33,294 bases of DNA from Cyclobacteriaceae bacterium (GCA_958296015.1 CATQIH010000038.1:1-33294); one strand, 5' to 3'; numbered from the stretch's first letter, positions 7,276 through 16,659 are shown. Program-made: numbers and translations. Notes: generated from the sequence alone by a model not told the origin.

Positions 7276-7962
7276 TTATGCTTCTGCCGCCGGGGCTTTG
7301 TCCGACTTGCTACCAACATTTAGCTTGGGAAACAAACGTTCGGCCAGCACTTTGCCTAGTTGCTTGCGGGCATCCAGGTAGTTGTTTTCATACTGGCGGC
7401 GCAGTGCAGTACAAGCCATTTCACATTCGGTCTCGCATACCTTCAGTACCTGTAAAGCCTCCTGGTAAGCGCGAATGGCTTTGCGGGAATTGTTGATGCA
7501 CAAGCGAAGTTCCTGGCCAGAGACATGCAAGGCATGTTTTTCGCCCAAATTTTCCAGTCGCATCGCCATTTTTTCTACTACTGCCGGTTCGTCTTCCCGT
7601 TTCATGTTGATGATATGGCTGAACTTTCCTTCGGGAAAGATTTGCAGCAAGACGGGTTCGCCCGGATAGATGCGGTCATACTCTTCACACCTTCTGAAAA
7701 GGTTTCTCACCATATCATCCAGCTGGTTATCGGCCATGAGCATGTCATCATAGCGGTCTTCACGTACCAGCTTTTGCGCTTGCAGCTCCTGGTCTTTCTC
7801 TGTGACCAGTTGATACGCCGGGGTAATCTGTTTGACGAGTCCCTGCGTGTTTTTTACCTGTTTGCATAGCCGCAGGTGGCGGCGGGTGGCGCTCATGTGC
7901 TTTTGTGATGAGTCGCGGGCGTACAGTAACTGTGCCATGTGCTTTTGCTTTAAGTTGAACAT
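7276..7962 (-). CDS. Hypothetical protein, helical and charged
   Basis: 228 residues; no family recognised. It has no signal peptide or membrane segment, so it is predicted cytoplasmic. It is rich in Lys, Arg, Glu, Gln and Leu with long predicted helices (~15-110 and ~150-210), suggesting coiled coils. A small central part, IYPGEPVLLQIFPEGKF (~115-131), is the only region likely to be beta. Several Cys lie in the helical parts (for example VCETECEMAC near 182-191, a CxxxCxxxC spacing along one helix face). The C-terminus is a short Ala/Glu-rich tail (APAAEA). The gene is monocistronic, with a strong terminator right after it and a long intergenic region upstream. It looks like a real gene because of its length, composition and terminator. 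Confidence 0.7.
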   Translation of the reverse strand: MFNLKQKHMAQLLYARDSSQKHMSATRRHLRLCKQVKNTQGLVKQITPAYQLVTEKDQELQAQKLVREDRYDDMLMADNQLDDMVRNLFRRCEEYDRIYPGEPVLLQIFPEGKFSHIINMKREDEPAVVEKMAMRLENLGEKHALHVSGQELRLCINNSRKAIRAYQEALQVLKVCETECEMACTALRRQYENNYLDARKQLGKVLAERLFPKLNVGSKSDKAPAAEA

Positions 7963-8397
7963 TCTTTTAAAGCTAGAAGTACAGACAAGTTAGTGCCAAA
8001 CGCAAAGCCGTAGATAGCTGTATGAGGTAAGAAAGCGTGTCAATTTGTCAATTAAAGCCATAAAACAGCAAGATTTACACATAACCTACACCGCAGTGGC
8101 AAACAAACGTGGAGAAATCTTTGCGATTAATCTCATCTGTATGAACTGTAGGCTGATTACAGCTATGTATTCATATATTTTGTGACGGATGTATTATTTT
8201 TATTGCAGCAATATTATTTTTTGCGACAAGCCCTTATTTTTATTGGATGACAGAAACTTGTATAGCTCATTTGTTTTCAAGCTTTGAAAGTCTGTCTTTG
8301 ATATGCGCTACCTTCTTAGGAACAAGAACAAAAGAAAGTAACATATATATCTTTTGGTCATCCTGACGGGGTCACCCTAACCGGCAGTCGCCACTGC

Positions 8398-8452
8398 GGG
8401 TCATCCCGCTAGGGATCTTAACCATATGACAAAGATCCCCATCGGGATGACC
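8398..8452. repeat. Hairpin formed by inverted copies of the GGGATGAC element end
   Basis: GGGTCATCCCG followed by GGGATCTT (8398-8419) pairs with AAGATCCC and CGGGATGACCC (to 8452) around the loop AACCATATGAC. The right arm equals the 3' end of the dispersed element at 6627-6703 and merges into the 14-bp tandem array. Confidence 0.6.
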
Positions 8453-8580
8453 CCGTCGGGATGACCCCATCGGGATGACCCCGTCGGGATGACCCCGTCG
8501 GGATGACCCCGTCGGGATGACCCCGTCGGGATGACCCCGTCGGGATGACCCCGTCGGGATGACCCCGTCGGGATGACCTT
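8441..8580 (+). repeat. 14-bp minisatellite, ten copies
   Basis: Ten head-to-tail copies of RTCGGGATGACCCC with no length change: 8441, 8455, 8469, 8483, 8497, 8511, 8525, 8539, 8553 and 8567. Copies 1 and 3 begin AT, the others GT; the last ends CCTT. The unit is the terminal motif of the dispersed repeat element, suggesting expansion from a copy of that element by slippage. Confidence 0.9.
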
Positions 8581-8696
8581 GAGTGGCGGCTCTAGCATGT
8601 TGGTTCCCAATCAGAATGGCTACACAATAACGACCTGTTACTTTATTTAGCAACTGTTCCTTATCCACGTGCCTAAAGCAGGTAGTTTGCTGTCCT

Positions 8697-8906
8697 TCAT
8701 AGTTTTTCTATCTCAAAACCTGCTTCTTTCACGGCGGAAACCACTGCTTCCCGGCTGCCTTCTTCTGCTTCTACGGTTAGTATCTTATCGGGATTGTCGG
8801 TGTCTACTTTCCATGTTTCTACTTCATCCAGGCCGTTGAGGTGAGGGGTAACGGACTTGATGCAGCTGTTGCAATTGATATTGGTTTTGAATTGTAACGT
8901 TTCCAT
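8697..8906 (-). CDS. Small HMA-domain copper-binding protein
   Basis: 69 residues, a single ferredoxin-like heavy-metal-associated domain. The metal site is CNSC (Cys12, Cys15) in TNINCNSCIKSV, slightly unlike the common GMTCxxC. The rest follows the beta-alpha-beta-beta-alpha-beta order (VETWKVDTD, ILTVEAEE, AVVSAVKEAGFEIEKL). It probably hands Cu(I) to the P-type ATPase encoded 100 bases upstream on the same strand. The start ATG at 8906 gives a complete domain. Confidence 0.9.
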   Translation of the reverse strand: METLQFKTNINCNSCIKSVTPHLNGLDEVETWKVDTDNPDKILTVEAEEGSREAVVSAVKEAGFEIEKL

Positions 8907-9006
8907 TGTTTATGTTTTTAGTGATTTACTTTTAGATACTTGTTTGTATTTTGTCCTTTGTTTGTTGGTGCTTTCCTCCAGCCTGCTATGGCAGCAGAAG
9001 ATTGTT

Positions 9007-11265
9007 TTAGCTTAATCCTTGTCTTAACCGCAGGCTGTTGAGCACCACCGAGACAGAACTAAAGGCCATCGCAGCACCGGCCAGCATGGGGTCCAGCAGG
9101 TAACCAAAGGCCGGATATAACGCACCAGCTGCTATGGGGATGGCAATGATATTGTAAATAAAAGCCCAGAACAGGTTTTGCCGGATTGTCCTGATCGTGG
9201 CTCTGGAAAGCACTATGGCCTGTGCAATCTGCGACAGATCGGAGTGCATCAGGGTGATGCCTGCGCTCTCCATAGCAATGTCTGTTCCGCTGCCCATTGC
9301 AATACCAATGTCGGCCTGCGCCAAGGCATGTGAATCGTTGATGCCATCGCCTGCCATTGCCACCACCCTACCTTTGCTTTGCATGTCTTTGACAAAGTTG
9401 CCTTTGTCGGCAGGCAGCACTTTTCCCTGGTAGTTTTTGATGCCTACCTGCCGGGCAATGGCTTCGGTGGTCTGTTCATTGTCGCCGCTAAGCATATGCA
9501 CCTCGATGTGCATGGCCTGTAGCTTGGCTACGGCTGCTTTGGAAGACTCTTTGATCTTATCAGCCACGGCCAGCACGGCCAGCAGTTGTTGCGCTTCGGC
9601 AAAATATACCACCGTCTTTGCTTCATGCGCCAGTTGGTGCGCTTTATCAGCCATATCGCTGTCTATTGCTACATTATGCACCTGCATCATGGCTTCGTTG
9701 CCTGCCAGGTACCATCGGTCACCGATCTTCGCTTTGGCACCATGTCCGCTGATGGCTTCAAACTGATCAGCCGTTACTGGCGGCACTCCCTGCGCCTTCA
9801 GGTGTTGGGCAATGGCCCGGCCCACCGGATGTTCGGAGGCATTTTCAAGTGCCCATAGTGTAGAAGCTGACTGCGTAGTATCTGCCGATCCTGCCCAGTG
9901 CACGTCGGTGACTGTAGGACGGCCTTCGGTGATGGTACCTGTTTTATCAAGCACCAGCGTATCCACTTTATGGGCTACCTCCAGGCTTTCTGCATTGCGG
10001 ATCAGGATGCCCTGCGCGGCTCCTCTACCAATGCCTACCATGAGTGCGGTGGGCGTAGCCAGTCCGAGAGCACACGGGCAGGCGATGATCAGCACGGTAA
10101 TCAGTGCCAGAAAAGCATAAGTGATGGAAGGTTCCGGCCCGGCAAAGTACCAGACGGCAAAGGCAACCACGGCAATGGCGATCACCACCGGTACAAAAAT
10201 GCTGGCGACCTTATCTACCAGTTTTTGCACCGGCGGCTTGGAAGCCTGCGCCTGCTGCACCAGTTGAATGATCTGGGCAAGCAGCGTGGCCCCTCCTACT
10301 TTCTCTGCCAGTATCTTCAGGCTCCCCTGCTGGTTGATCGTACCGGTGAACACCGTATCTTTGCGTTGTTTCTGCACCGGAATAGCCTCACCACTGATCA
10401 TACTTTCGTCTACAAACGACTGTCCGCTCTTCACCCGGCCATCTACCGGTATCTTGTCGCCCGGTTTGATCAGCAGCAAGTCTCCTACGATGACCTCACT
10501 GACGGGCAGCGTCACTTCCTCCCCATTGCGAATAGCCATAACAGTCTTGGGTTGCAGCCCGATCAGTTTCTCAATAGAAGAAGAGGTTTTACGGCGGGTA
10601 CTTTCTTCCAGATAACGGCCCAGCAGGATCAGGGTGATGATGATGGTTGCTGACTCGTAATATACATGCGGTTCCAGTCCGTGCTGTGTCCAGTAGGAAG
10701 GAAACAAGGTATTGAACAAGCTAAACAGAAAAGCAATACCGGTACTGAGTGCCACCAGCGTATCCATATTGGTAGCACCGTGCCGGATCTTTTTCCAGGC
10801 ATTGATAAAAAACTCGTTGCCGCTCCAAGCCAGCACAGGAACAGACAAGACCAGCATGATCCAATGCGCATAAGGCACCTGCCCCATCATAAGCATAGAG
10901 ATTACAAAGATGGGCAACGACAGCACAACCGCTACGATCAGCTTTCTTTTTAAAGTAGTGAGTCGCTGACGGTCGGCTTCTTTGGACTGGGTGAGCCGTT
11001 CTTCGTTGCTGCCGGTCATCAGATCATAGCCAATGTCGCGGGCATAGCCCTGGAGCTGGTCTACGCTCACCCGATCAGCATCATAGGTGACAGAGGCCGA
11101 TTGGTTGGGGTAGTTGACAGTAACCTCATCGATGCCTTGCTGCGACTCCAGGTACGTTTGCAGGCTTACGGCGCACGAGGCGCAGGTCATGCCGCCTACG
11201 TTAAACTCGCTGCGCTGCTTTTGTTGGTTGGCAACGGTGTGTGTATTGTCTAATAATGTTTCCAT
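9007..11265 (-). CDS. copA: Cu(I)-exporting P1B-type ATPase
   Basis: 752 residues. One N-terminal HMA domain with GGMTCASC (24-31) precedes the membrane core. The intramembrane metal motif is CPC (Cys396-Pro-Cys398) in IACPCALGLATPTALM. The actuator motif is SGEAIPV, the phosphorylated Asp is D440 in DKTGTITEG, the nucleotide-domain motif is SEHPVGRAI, and the hinge is GDGINDSHAL. The late helices contain FIYN and MAFSSVSVVLNS, which mark the P1B-1 (Cu+/Ag+) subgroup. It pumps Cu(I) out of the cytoplasm using ATP. The small HMA protein follows in the same direction, so they form a copper-export unit. The gene is divergent from a sugar dehydrogenase across ~135 bases. No CueR or CsoR-like regulator is in view. 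Confidence 0.96.
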   Translation of the reverse strand: METLLDNTHTVANQQKQRSEFNVGGMTCASCAVSLQTYLESQQGIDEVTVNYPNQSASVTYDADRVSVDQLQGYARDIGYDLMTGSNEERLTQSKEADRQRLTTLKRKLIVAVVLSLPIFVISMLMMGQVPYAHWIMLVLSVPVLAWSGNEFFINAWKKIRHGATNMDTLVALSTGIAFLFSLFNTLFPSYWTQHGLEPHVYYESATIIITLILLGRYLEESTRRKTSSSIEKLIGLQPKTVMAIRNGEEVTLPVSEVIVGDLLLIKPGDKIPVDGRVKSGQSFVDESMISGEAIPVQKQRKDTVFTGTINQQGSLKILAEKVGGATLLAQIIQLVQQAQASKPPVQKLVDKVASIFVPVVIAIAVVAFAVWYFAGPEPSITYAFLALITVLIIACPCALGLATPTALMVGIGRGAAQGILIRNAESLEVAHKVDTLVLDKTGTITEGRPTVTDVHWAGSADTTQSASTLWALENASEHPVGRAIAQHLKAQGVPPVTADQFEAISGHGAKAKIGDRWYLAGNEAMMQVHNVAIDSDMADKAHQLAHEAKTVVYFAEAQQLLAVLAVADKIKESSKAAVAKLQAMHIEVHMLSGDNEQTTEAIARQVGIKNYQGKVLPADKGNFVKDMQSKGRVVAMAGDGINDSHALAQADIGIAMGSGTDIAMESAGITLMHSDLSQIAQAIVLSRATIRTIRQNLFWAFIYNIIAIPIAAGALYPAFGYLLDPMLAGAAMAFSSVSVVLNSLRLRQGLS

Positions 11266-11399
11266 GTAACCTTGTATACGAAAACCCTGACATGGCTGTT
11301 AATATACAATTGCTGCTTTGTTGTATGATATTTTTACATTTTTTTGCTGATAATGATAACAGATGCCCGAGGTTTGAGTTAAGTACAAAAAATACAACC

Positions 11400-12584
11400 A
11401 TGAAAAGATACAGCAGCATAGGATTGATCGCTTTGGTAGCCATAGGGCTGCTATCGTTTATCCTTTTAAAGAAAAATACGGATAGCCCGCCTGATAAGGC
11501 ACCTGCGGCTTACAAAATCTCCAACGCCTATCCTGCCCTTAGCTTTACCCGGCCGGTAGATTTTCAACATGCCGGAGATGGCTCGGGTCGGGTGTTTGTG
11601 GTAGAACAGCGCGGCGTGATTAGTGTCTTTGAAGATGCGCAAAATGTAAAGGACAAGAAAACCTTTCTGGATATTTCCGGACCGGTAGACGACAAAGGCA
11701 ATGAAGAAGGATTGCTGGGCCTGGCTTTTCATCCTGATTACCAGAAGAACGGTTATTTCTATATAGATTATACCATTGACAACCCAGCCAGAACGCGTAT
11801 TTCCCGGTTTAAGGTATCGCCCGATGATCCTGATAAGTCAATGAAGGATAGCGAACAGGTGCTGCTTGAGTTCGAGCAACCCTATGACAACCACAACGGG
11901 GGACAAGTATCTTTTGGACCTGATGGTTATCTGTATGTTGCCGTAGGTGATGGTGGTGCCGGAGGCGACCCAAAAGAAAACGGTCAGAACCGCAAAACGC
12001 TGCTGGGAACCATCCTGAGAATTGATGTGGATCATCCGACCAACGGCAAAAACTATGGCATACCAGCAGACAATCCTTTTGCTAAAAATAAGCAGGGCTA
12101 CCGTGAAGAAATTTATGCGTATGGCCTGAGAAATCCCTGGCGTTTTAGCTGGGATGCAAGTAATGGCAAAATGTGGGCAGGCGATGTGGGGCAGAATACC
12201 TATGAAGAAGTAGACACCATCAGCAATGGTGGCAACTACGGCTGGAACATCACAGAAGCCGATCATTGTTTTGACCCGAAAAATAACTGCGACAGTGCCA
12301 ATACCATCCTGCCTGTGCTGGAATATGACCATAGCAAAGGCGATGTATCCATCACCGGTGGCTTTGTATACCGCGGCTCTACGCTGGATGATCTGACAGG
12401 AAAGTACATCTATGCCGATTATGCTTCTGGTCGTATCTGGTCGCTGAACCTTGCCAAAGAGCAGAAACCAGATAATCAGGAAATTGCAGATGCTGATTTT
12501 GCCATTGCTTCCTTTGGCACCAATGCCGACGAAGAACTATTCCTGTGTGGCTTTGATGGCAAGATTTACAAGCTGGAAAGATAA
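11400..12584 (+). CDS. PQQ-dependent sugar dehydrogenase family protein (YliI-like)
   Basis: 394 residues from ATG at 11400; the frame is open further upstream, but that part has low-complexity, non-conserved sequence. An N-terminal hydrophobic helix (~7-23) exports or anchors it. The body is a six-bladed propeller of the soluble aldose/glucose dehydrogenase type: NEEGLLGLAFHPDY (101-114), DNHNGGQVSFGPDG (163-176, His165 the presumed catalytic base), VAVGDGG, GLRNPWRFSWD, DVGQNTYEEVD and GNYGWN. Members oxidise sugars in the periplasm with PQQ. No PQQ synthesis genes are in view, so the cofactor may be imported or the protein may act differently. Substrate unknown. Confidence 0.9.
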   Translation: MKRYSSIGLIALVAIGLLSFILLKKNTDSPPDKAPAAYKISNAYPALSFTRPVDFQHAGDGSGRVFVVEQRGVISVFEDAQNVKDKKTFLDISGPVDDKGNEEGLLGLAFHPDYQKNGYFYIDYTIDNPARTRISRFKVSPDDPDKSMKDSEQVLLEFEQPYDNHNGGQVSFGPDGYLYVAVGDGGAGGDPKENGQNRKTLLGTILRIDVDHPTNGKNYGIPADNPFAKNKQGYREEIYAYGLRNPWRFSWDASNGKMWAGDVGQNTYEEVDTISNGGNYGWNITEADHCFDPKNNCDSANTILPVLEYDHSKGDVSITGGFVYRGSTLDDLTGKYIYADYASGRIWSLNLAKEQKPDNQEIADADFAIASFGTNADEELFLCGFDGKIYKLER

Positions 12585-12679
12585 AGGATAGCTTTAGGCA
12601 ATTAGCGAAAAGCTACAAGCAGTTTAGTATACGACATCTTGTCACAAAACTAACCGACATAGAAATAGGCCCGTATAGA

Positions 12680-12702
12680 CGTTTCAGTTTGAAACTAAAA
12701 CG
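12680..12702. other. Imperfect 23-bp dyad between convergent genes
   Basis: CGTTTCAGTTT and AAACTAAAACG pair with one mismatch around a single G. It lies between two genes transcribed toward each other, where a bidirectional terminator would be expected, but it is AT-rich and has no clear T run, so this is tentative. Confidence 0.25.
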
Positions 12703-12748
12703 AGTGTGTAGTGAAACGAGTAGCAAAATCAAATAATTCTTTTGAATA

Positions 12749-14392
12749 CTATTTGCTACCACTATTACTTATCGCTCTTAATGTTTCGTATCGCTTCTGA
12801 CGCTGGTCGGGTTTGGCCTGTGTATCTGTATTGATGTGCATGACGGGGGTGTTGTTTTCTTCGCGATTGATGGCTGACCATTGTGGTACCCCAAGTCCGT
12901 TGGGGTTTCCGTTTTTCACGAAGTTGACATAATACTGCTGTAGGATTTCCGAAACTTTGTAATCTTCGGGTTGCCAATTGTAGACGCGGTTGGTAGGCAG
13001 GTTGCCCATCGCATATTCAATGTCGGCAGAATGTACGGCTCCGCTTGCCACTGGTGCTTTTTGTTTCTTTGCTTCTTCACCTTTAATCACACCACCGGCC
13101 AAGCCAGCCACAGCATCGCCCATTTCTGCACGCATGGCAGGTCGGGGATGTTCATAATAGTACCGGTAGACAGGGTTGCCACCTGTTTTTGCCTGCATAT
13201 CTGTCCAGTTCCAGGTGCTGTAGCCTATAAAACGATCGCCTGCCAGATCGGTAGCTGACTGTATCATTTCTTCTTTGGTATTGCCAGGATAGATGGCTAG
13301 TACTTTATCGGCCTGGTCGCCGTATAACTTTTGCACCGCGTTTTTGTAGTTTTCGGGTGTAGGTTCAAGGCCGTCAAAGAGCGAATGATAGTTCCTTTCT
13401 TCAGAATTCCATCCGGCCATCAGGGGCACATGGGCCTGTTTGCCGCTGGCATAAACTTCGGAAGGCTTTTCCGTTAAAAAATAGCCATCTACTACAATAG
13501 AAAAACGTGGAGCCTTTTTCTTGCCTGCGGCTTCCAGCAGTTTTTCGGCAGGTATGTTACGCAAGTCGGCCAGCGACTTTGCTCCTACTGTTTCAGCAAA
13601 AGCCTCGCCCTGTTGCTCACCTTCCTGGAGCGGAGCAACCGCAAATGATCCCAGCAGCGAACCGCTGGATCCGATAGCTCCGGCTATCAGGTCTTTGGCC
13701 AATGGCGAGGCCATCTGCGCACTTACTGAAAAAGAACCGGCAGATTCTCCGGCAATAGTTACCTTCCTGGGGTCGCCGCCAAAGGCAGCAATATTTTCTT
13801 TGACCCATAGCAGGGCAGCCTGCTGATCCAGCAAGCCATAGTTGCCGGAAGCCTGATGGGGCGATTCTTTGGTGAGTGCCGGGTGCGCCATAAAGCCAAA
13901 TATACCCAACCGATAGTTTACAGTAATGGCTATGATACCCTGGCGGGCGATATTCTCTCCATCGTAGCGAAGTTCGGAACCATCGCCGGCAATAAAGCCG
14001 CCTCCATAAAAATAGACCAGCACGGGCAGCCGCTCATCTTCCGATTTGGCCGGTGTCCACACATTTAGGTACAGGCAGTCTTCACTCACGCCATCGGAGC
14101 GAAAACTCATGTCGCCAAACACGGGCAATTGCATGGCACGTGGGCCGAAGTGATCTGCTTTTCGTATTCCTTGCCAGTTCTTGGCAGGTTGCGGAGCCTT
14201 CCAGCGCAACTCACCAACCGGAGGCTGGGCAAAAGGAACACCTTTGAAGATGCGTACACCTGAATCGTTGATGCCCTCCAGGGTGCCATTGGCAGTTGTT
14301 ACCTGGGGCACCTTGTCCTGCCTGCCTGCCTGAGCAATGGTTGAAGTAGTGATCAGGAAAGGAAGCAAAAGGATTGTGATAAAAGTTTTCAT
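12749..14392 (-). CDS. Secreted type-B carboxylesterase
   Basis: 547 residues with a signal peptide (~1-22, ending TIAQA). Carboxylesterase/para-nitrobenzyl-esterase family of the alpha/beta hydrolase fold. The oxyanion-hole motif is YFYGGGF (127-133), the nucleophile is Ser217 in GESAG (215-219), and the second signature EDCLYLNVW is at 104-112. The late HSADIEYAMGNLP corresponds to the catalytic-His region of the family, and NSEERNY to the acid region. It hydrolyses carboxylic esters, probably in the periplasm or outside the cell; natural substrate unknown. It follows the YihY-family gene by 25 bases on the same strand, so the two are probably co-transcribed. Confidence 0.93.
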   Translation of the reverse strand: MKTFITILLLPFLITTSTIAQAGRQDKVPQVTTANGTLEGINDSGVRIFKGVPFAQPPVGELRWKAPQPAKNWQGIRKADHFGPRAMQLPVFGDMSFRSDGVSEDCLYLNVWTPAKSEDERLPVLVYFYGGGFIAGDGSELRYDGENIARQGIIAITVNYRLGIFGFMAHPALTKESPHQASGNYGLLDQQAALLWVKENIAAFGGDPRKVTIAGESAGSFSVSAQMASPLAKDLIAGAIGSSGSLLGSFAVAPLQEGEQQGEAFAETVGAKSLADLRNIPAEKLLEAAGKKKAPRFSIVVDGYFLTEKPSEVYASGKQAHVPLMAGWNSEERNYHSLFDGLEPTPENYKNAVQKLYGDQADKVLAIYPGNTKEEMIQSATDLAGDRFIGYSTWNWTDMQAKTGGNPVYRYYYEHPRPAMRAEMGDAVAGLAGGVIKGEEAKKQKAPVASGAVHSADIEYAMGNLPTNRVYNWQPEDYKVSEILQQYYVNFVKNGNPNGLGVPQWSAINREENNTPVMHINTDTQAKPDQRQKRYETLRAISNSGSK

Positions 14393-14417
14393 ATAGTTAT
14401 AAGTTAGCCAAAGCAGT

Positions 14418-15359
14418 TTAATGAGGTTGTTTTTTGTCTTCTTCCATTTGCTTTAGCCGGAAGTTGGGTGTGCGTTGCGCGTAGCTGTTGGGTTCTATAT
14501 TGTGGCCACGGTCTCTGGCGTACACCTGGGTAAATTCTGCACCAAACAGAAAGATCAGAGCAGAGTAGTTGACCCATAGCATGATCAGGATGATAGAACC
14601 GGCTACGCCGTAGGAAGAGGCAGGATTAGACTCTGCAAAATAGAAGCCTAGCAGGAATTTGCCTAAGGCAAAAAGCAGCGAAGTAACAAACGCTCCCACC
14701 CATACAGACCTCCATTCTATCTTGGCATCAGGCAGGATTTTGAAAATCATGGCAAACAGCACGGTGATGACACCCAGCGGCAGCAAAACATTGATCACGT
14801 ACATCACGTAGAATAAGGGTTCGGGCAGAAATTGCTGTATCCAGGAACTCAAAGAGTTGAGCAAAGTAGATACTACCATGAAGATGATCAGCAAAAACCC
14901 GATGGCAATGATTACGCCCAGCGAAGTAGCCCGGTCCAGTGCCAGTTTTTTGATACCCGTATCGGGGCGAGGCTGTACTTCCCATGCGATGTTGAGCGAT
15001 TGTTGCAGTTGGTAAAACACTCCGGTAGCACCAAAAAGCAGGGTACCCACTCCTACTACAATACCGAAAAAAGAATCGCCCATATTGCTGGCATTATCTG
15101 CCATAGATTGCACCTGCTGGGCGGCATCTGCGCCCACCAGACCGGTGATCTGGTCCATAATTTGTGCCTGTGCCTGCCCGTCTTTCAGGATCAGACCAGC
15201 TACGTTGATCAGGATCAGCACCAGGGCTGGTAACGAGAAAATAGTATAATAGGCAATGACGGCACTTTGCCTGAAAGGATCGTTGGCATTCCAGCCCTTA
15301 TAAGTATCTTTTAATAAGGCAAATATCTTCTTGGGCTGCTTGGTGTAATTTATACTCAT
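14418..15359 (-). CDS. YihY/virulence factor BrkB family membrane protein
   Basis: 313 residues. Six hydrophobic helices, with the family hallmarks: an early amphipathic KDTYKGWNANDPFRQSAVIAYY (cited as WNANDPFRQSAVIAYY), GTLLFGATGVFYQLQQSLN (~110-128) and a late YGVAGSIILIMLWVNYSALIFLFG (cited as SIILIMLWVNYSALIF). The family is often misnamed ribonuclease BN; its real role is unknown, probably in the inner membrane. The C-terminal tail is cytoplasmic and charged. It leads a two-gene unit with the carboxylesterase and is divergent from an AraC-type regulator that could control it. Confidence 0.93.
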   Translation of the reverse strand: MSINYTKQPKKIFALLKDTYKGWNANDPFRQSAVIAYYTIFSLPALVLILINVAGLILKDGQAQAQIMDQITGLVGADAAQQVQSMADNASNMGDSFFGIVVGVGTLLFGATGVFYQLQQSLNIAWEVQPRPDTGIKKLALDRATSLGVIIAIGFLLIIFMVVSTLLNSLSSWIQQFLPEPLFYVMYVINVLLPLGVITVLFAMIFKILPDAKIEWRSVWVGAFVTSLLFALGKFLLGFYFAESNPASSYGVAGSIILIMLWVNYSALIFLFGAEFTQVYARDRGHNIEPNSYAQRTPNFRLKQMEEDKKQPH

Positions 15360-15452
15360 ATGTTTTGAAAAATTGATGACCGACTAACGTAAAAAAGTAA
15401 GCTAACAGATGAATGATCATAAAACTAGCTGACAGGCATAAAGTTATAAGAA

Positions 15453-15484
15453 TTTGTATTGAATGTATGAGTGTTGTACTTTAG
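15453..15484 (+). promoter_or_regulatory. Bacteroidota-type promoter for the AraC regulator
   Basis: TTTG (15453-15456), 20-base spacer, TACTTTAG (15477-15484): the -33 and -7 boxes TTTG and TAnnTTTG with one mismatch in the latter. The predicted transcript start is near 15490, leaving a ~50-base leader before the ATG at 15540. Confidence 0.55.
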
Positions 15485-15539
15485 TGCAATATTCCTTTAG
15501 CACAAAACCGCCACCTTTTTTACCTATGTCTCTAAGAAC

Positions 15540-16577
15540 ATGATTACCACCATCCACGATGTACACCTGCACAAAGTCCTCAAGACGATCAGCAGGGAAA
15601 TAGACGACGGTAAATATACGTTCATTTGCGATGAAACCTCCATCAGAATCCCTTTGCAACTGGGTGAAGGCTACATCAAAGGCATCAACTTTCAACACGG
15701 GCTGGGTCTGTTGCAGCTGCATTTTACGCTGAAAGAACCGCTGACGCTGCACTATAAGCTGGACCGTTCACATCCGCTGCGAATCATTTCGTGCCACCAG
15801 GGCAAGGTTAGTTATATGTTTGAGCCTGAATACTGCAAACATACCGTAGAGGCACTCCACACCTCACTGGCCACCTGCACGGATAAATTTGACCAGTCGC
15901 TGATATTTGAGGCAGGGTGCCCGATTCAGGTAACCATCCTGGAGATAGATCGTCCTGCATATCTTCCCAAGATCGCCTGCGAGCTGTATACCATTCCTGA
16001 AAGGTTGGCGGCCGTATTCAAAGATGTGGATGCTATTGACCCTTTTGAATACCATACTGCTTATAGCCTTCAACTGGCAGATGTGATTGCTCAGATTCAC
16101 GACAATGATCTTAATGGGCTGAGCCGCAAAATTTTTCTGGAAGCCAAAGCACTGGAGATTTTCGGACTCATGATCCAGTTGTATGTAGACGATTATGGAG
16201 GAGGGAAAACCAGCAGCCTGCTCAGAAAAGCAGACATCGCCCTGATTCACCATGCAGAGAAAACACTCACCGCAGACCTGAAAGATACCCCTACCATCCC
16301 GGAGCTCGCCAAAATGGTAGGCGTCAATACCACCAAACTTAAACACGGGTTTAAGATTGTCTTTGGTACCACCATCAACAAATACCTGCGAGAAAAGAAA
16401 TTGCTGCACGCTGCTTCCCTGTTTACATCTGACACACTAAATATCCGGCAGATCGCCGACCATGTAGGTTACTCCAATCCGGCGCACTTTTCACAGTTGT
16501 TCAAAGACAGATTTGGTGCATTGCCTTCGGAATATGTCAAAACTATGAAAAGAAAATTGACGGTAGACAATGAGTAA
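15540..16577 (+). CDS. AraC-family transcriptional regulator
   Basis: 345 residues. The C-terminal ~85 residues hold the two AraC helix-turn-helix units: PTIPELAKMVGVNTTKLKHGF and LNIRQIADHVGYSNPAHFSQLF (cited by IPELAKMVGVNTTKLK and IRQIADHVGYSNPAHF), ending RFGALPSEYVK. The N-terminal ~230 residues have a beta-rich segment and then helices; no standard cupin was recognised, but the layout is like PchR-type regulators that sense small molecules such as siderophores. It is divergent from the YihY-esterase unit, a common arrangement for a local regulator, but its target and ligand are unknown. Confidence 0.9.
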   Translation: MITTIHDVHLHKVLKTISREIDDGKYTFICDETSIRIPLQLGEGYIKGINFQHGLGLLQLHFTLKEPLTLHYKLDRSHPLRIISCHQGKVSYMFEPEYCKHTVEALHTSLATCTDKFDQSLIFEAGCPIQVTILEIDRPAYLPKIACELYTIPERLAAVFKDVDAIDPFEYHTAYSLQLADVIAQIHDNDLNGLSRKIFLEAKALEIFGLMIQLYVDDYGGGKTSSLLRKADIALIHHAEKTLTADLKDTPTIPELAKMVGVNTTKLKHGFKIVFGTTINKYLREKKLLHAASLFTSDTLNIRQIADHVGYSNPAHFSQLFKDRFGALPSEYVKTMKRKLTVDNE

Positions 16578-16629
16578 GACATCGCTAAATCCCCTTTGAA
16601 TTTGTTTTGGCCAAAGCTTGTTTGCTAAA

Positions 16630-16659
16630 TTATAATAGCTTACTATCATGCTATAATAA
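16630..16659. promoter_or_regulatory. AT-rich dyad upstream of the heptad-repeat gene
   Basis: TTATAATAGC (16630-16639) and GCTATAATAA (16650-16659) form a near-perfect inverted repeat 17 bases before the ATG at 16677. It could be an operator or simple AT-rich structure. Confidence 0.25.

Larger units (their letters stand above)
7963..8696. other. Intergenic region with minisatellite
   Basis: About 730 bases without a credible gene. The part to ~8340 is AT-rich, with a small dyad ATTGC-A-GCAAT near 8200. The part from 8398 holds a hairpin and the 14-bp tandem array. ORFs across the array are artefacts of the repeat, since 14 is not a multiple of three and all frames stay open. Confidence 0.5.

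Noticed and set aside
8160-8260. attC-like or integron site around the ATTGC-A-GCAAT dyad
   Set aside because: No paired core sites, no integrase, and the dyad is only 11 bases.
8372-8668. Repeat-rich protein of ~98 residues
   Set aside because: The 14-bp unit leaves every frame open and cycles the reading frame every three units, so the open frame is an artefact of the minisatellite.
10666-10953. Plus-strand ORFs inside the copper ATPase gene, including 9898-10653
   Set aside because: Antisense shadows of copA with no family features; the minus-strand protein has all P-type ATPase motifs in frame.
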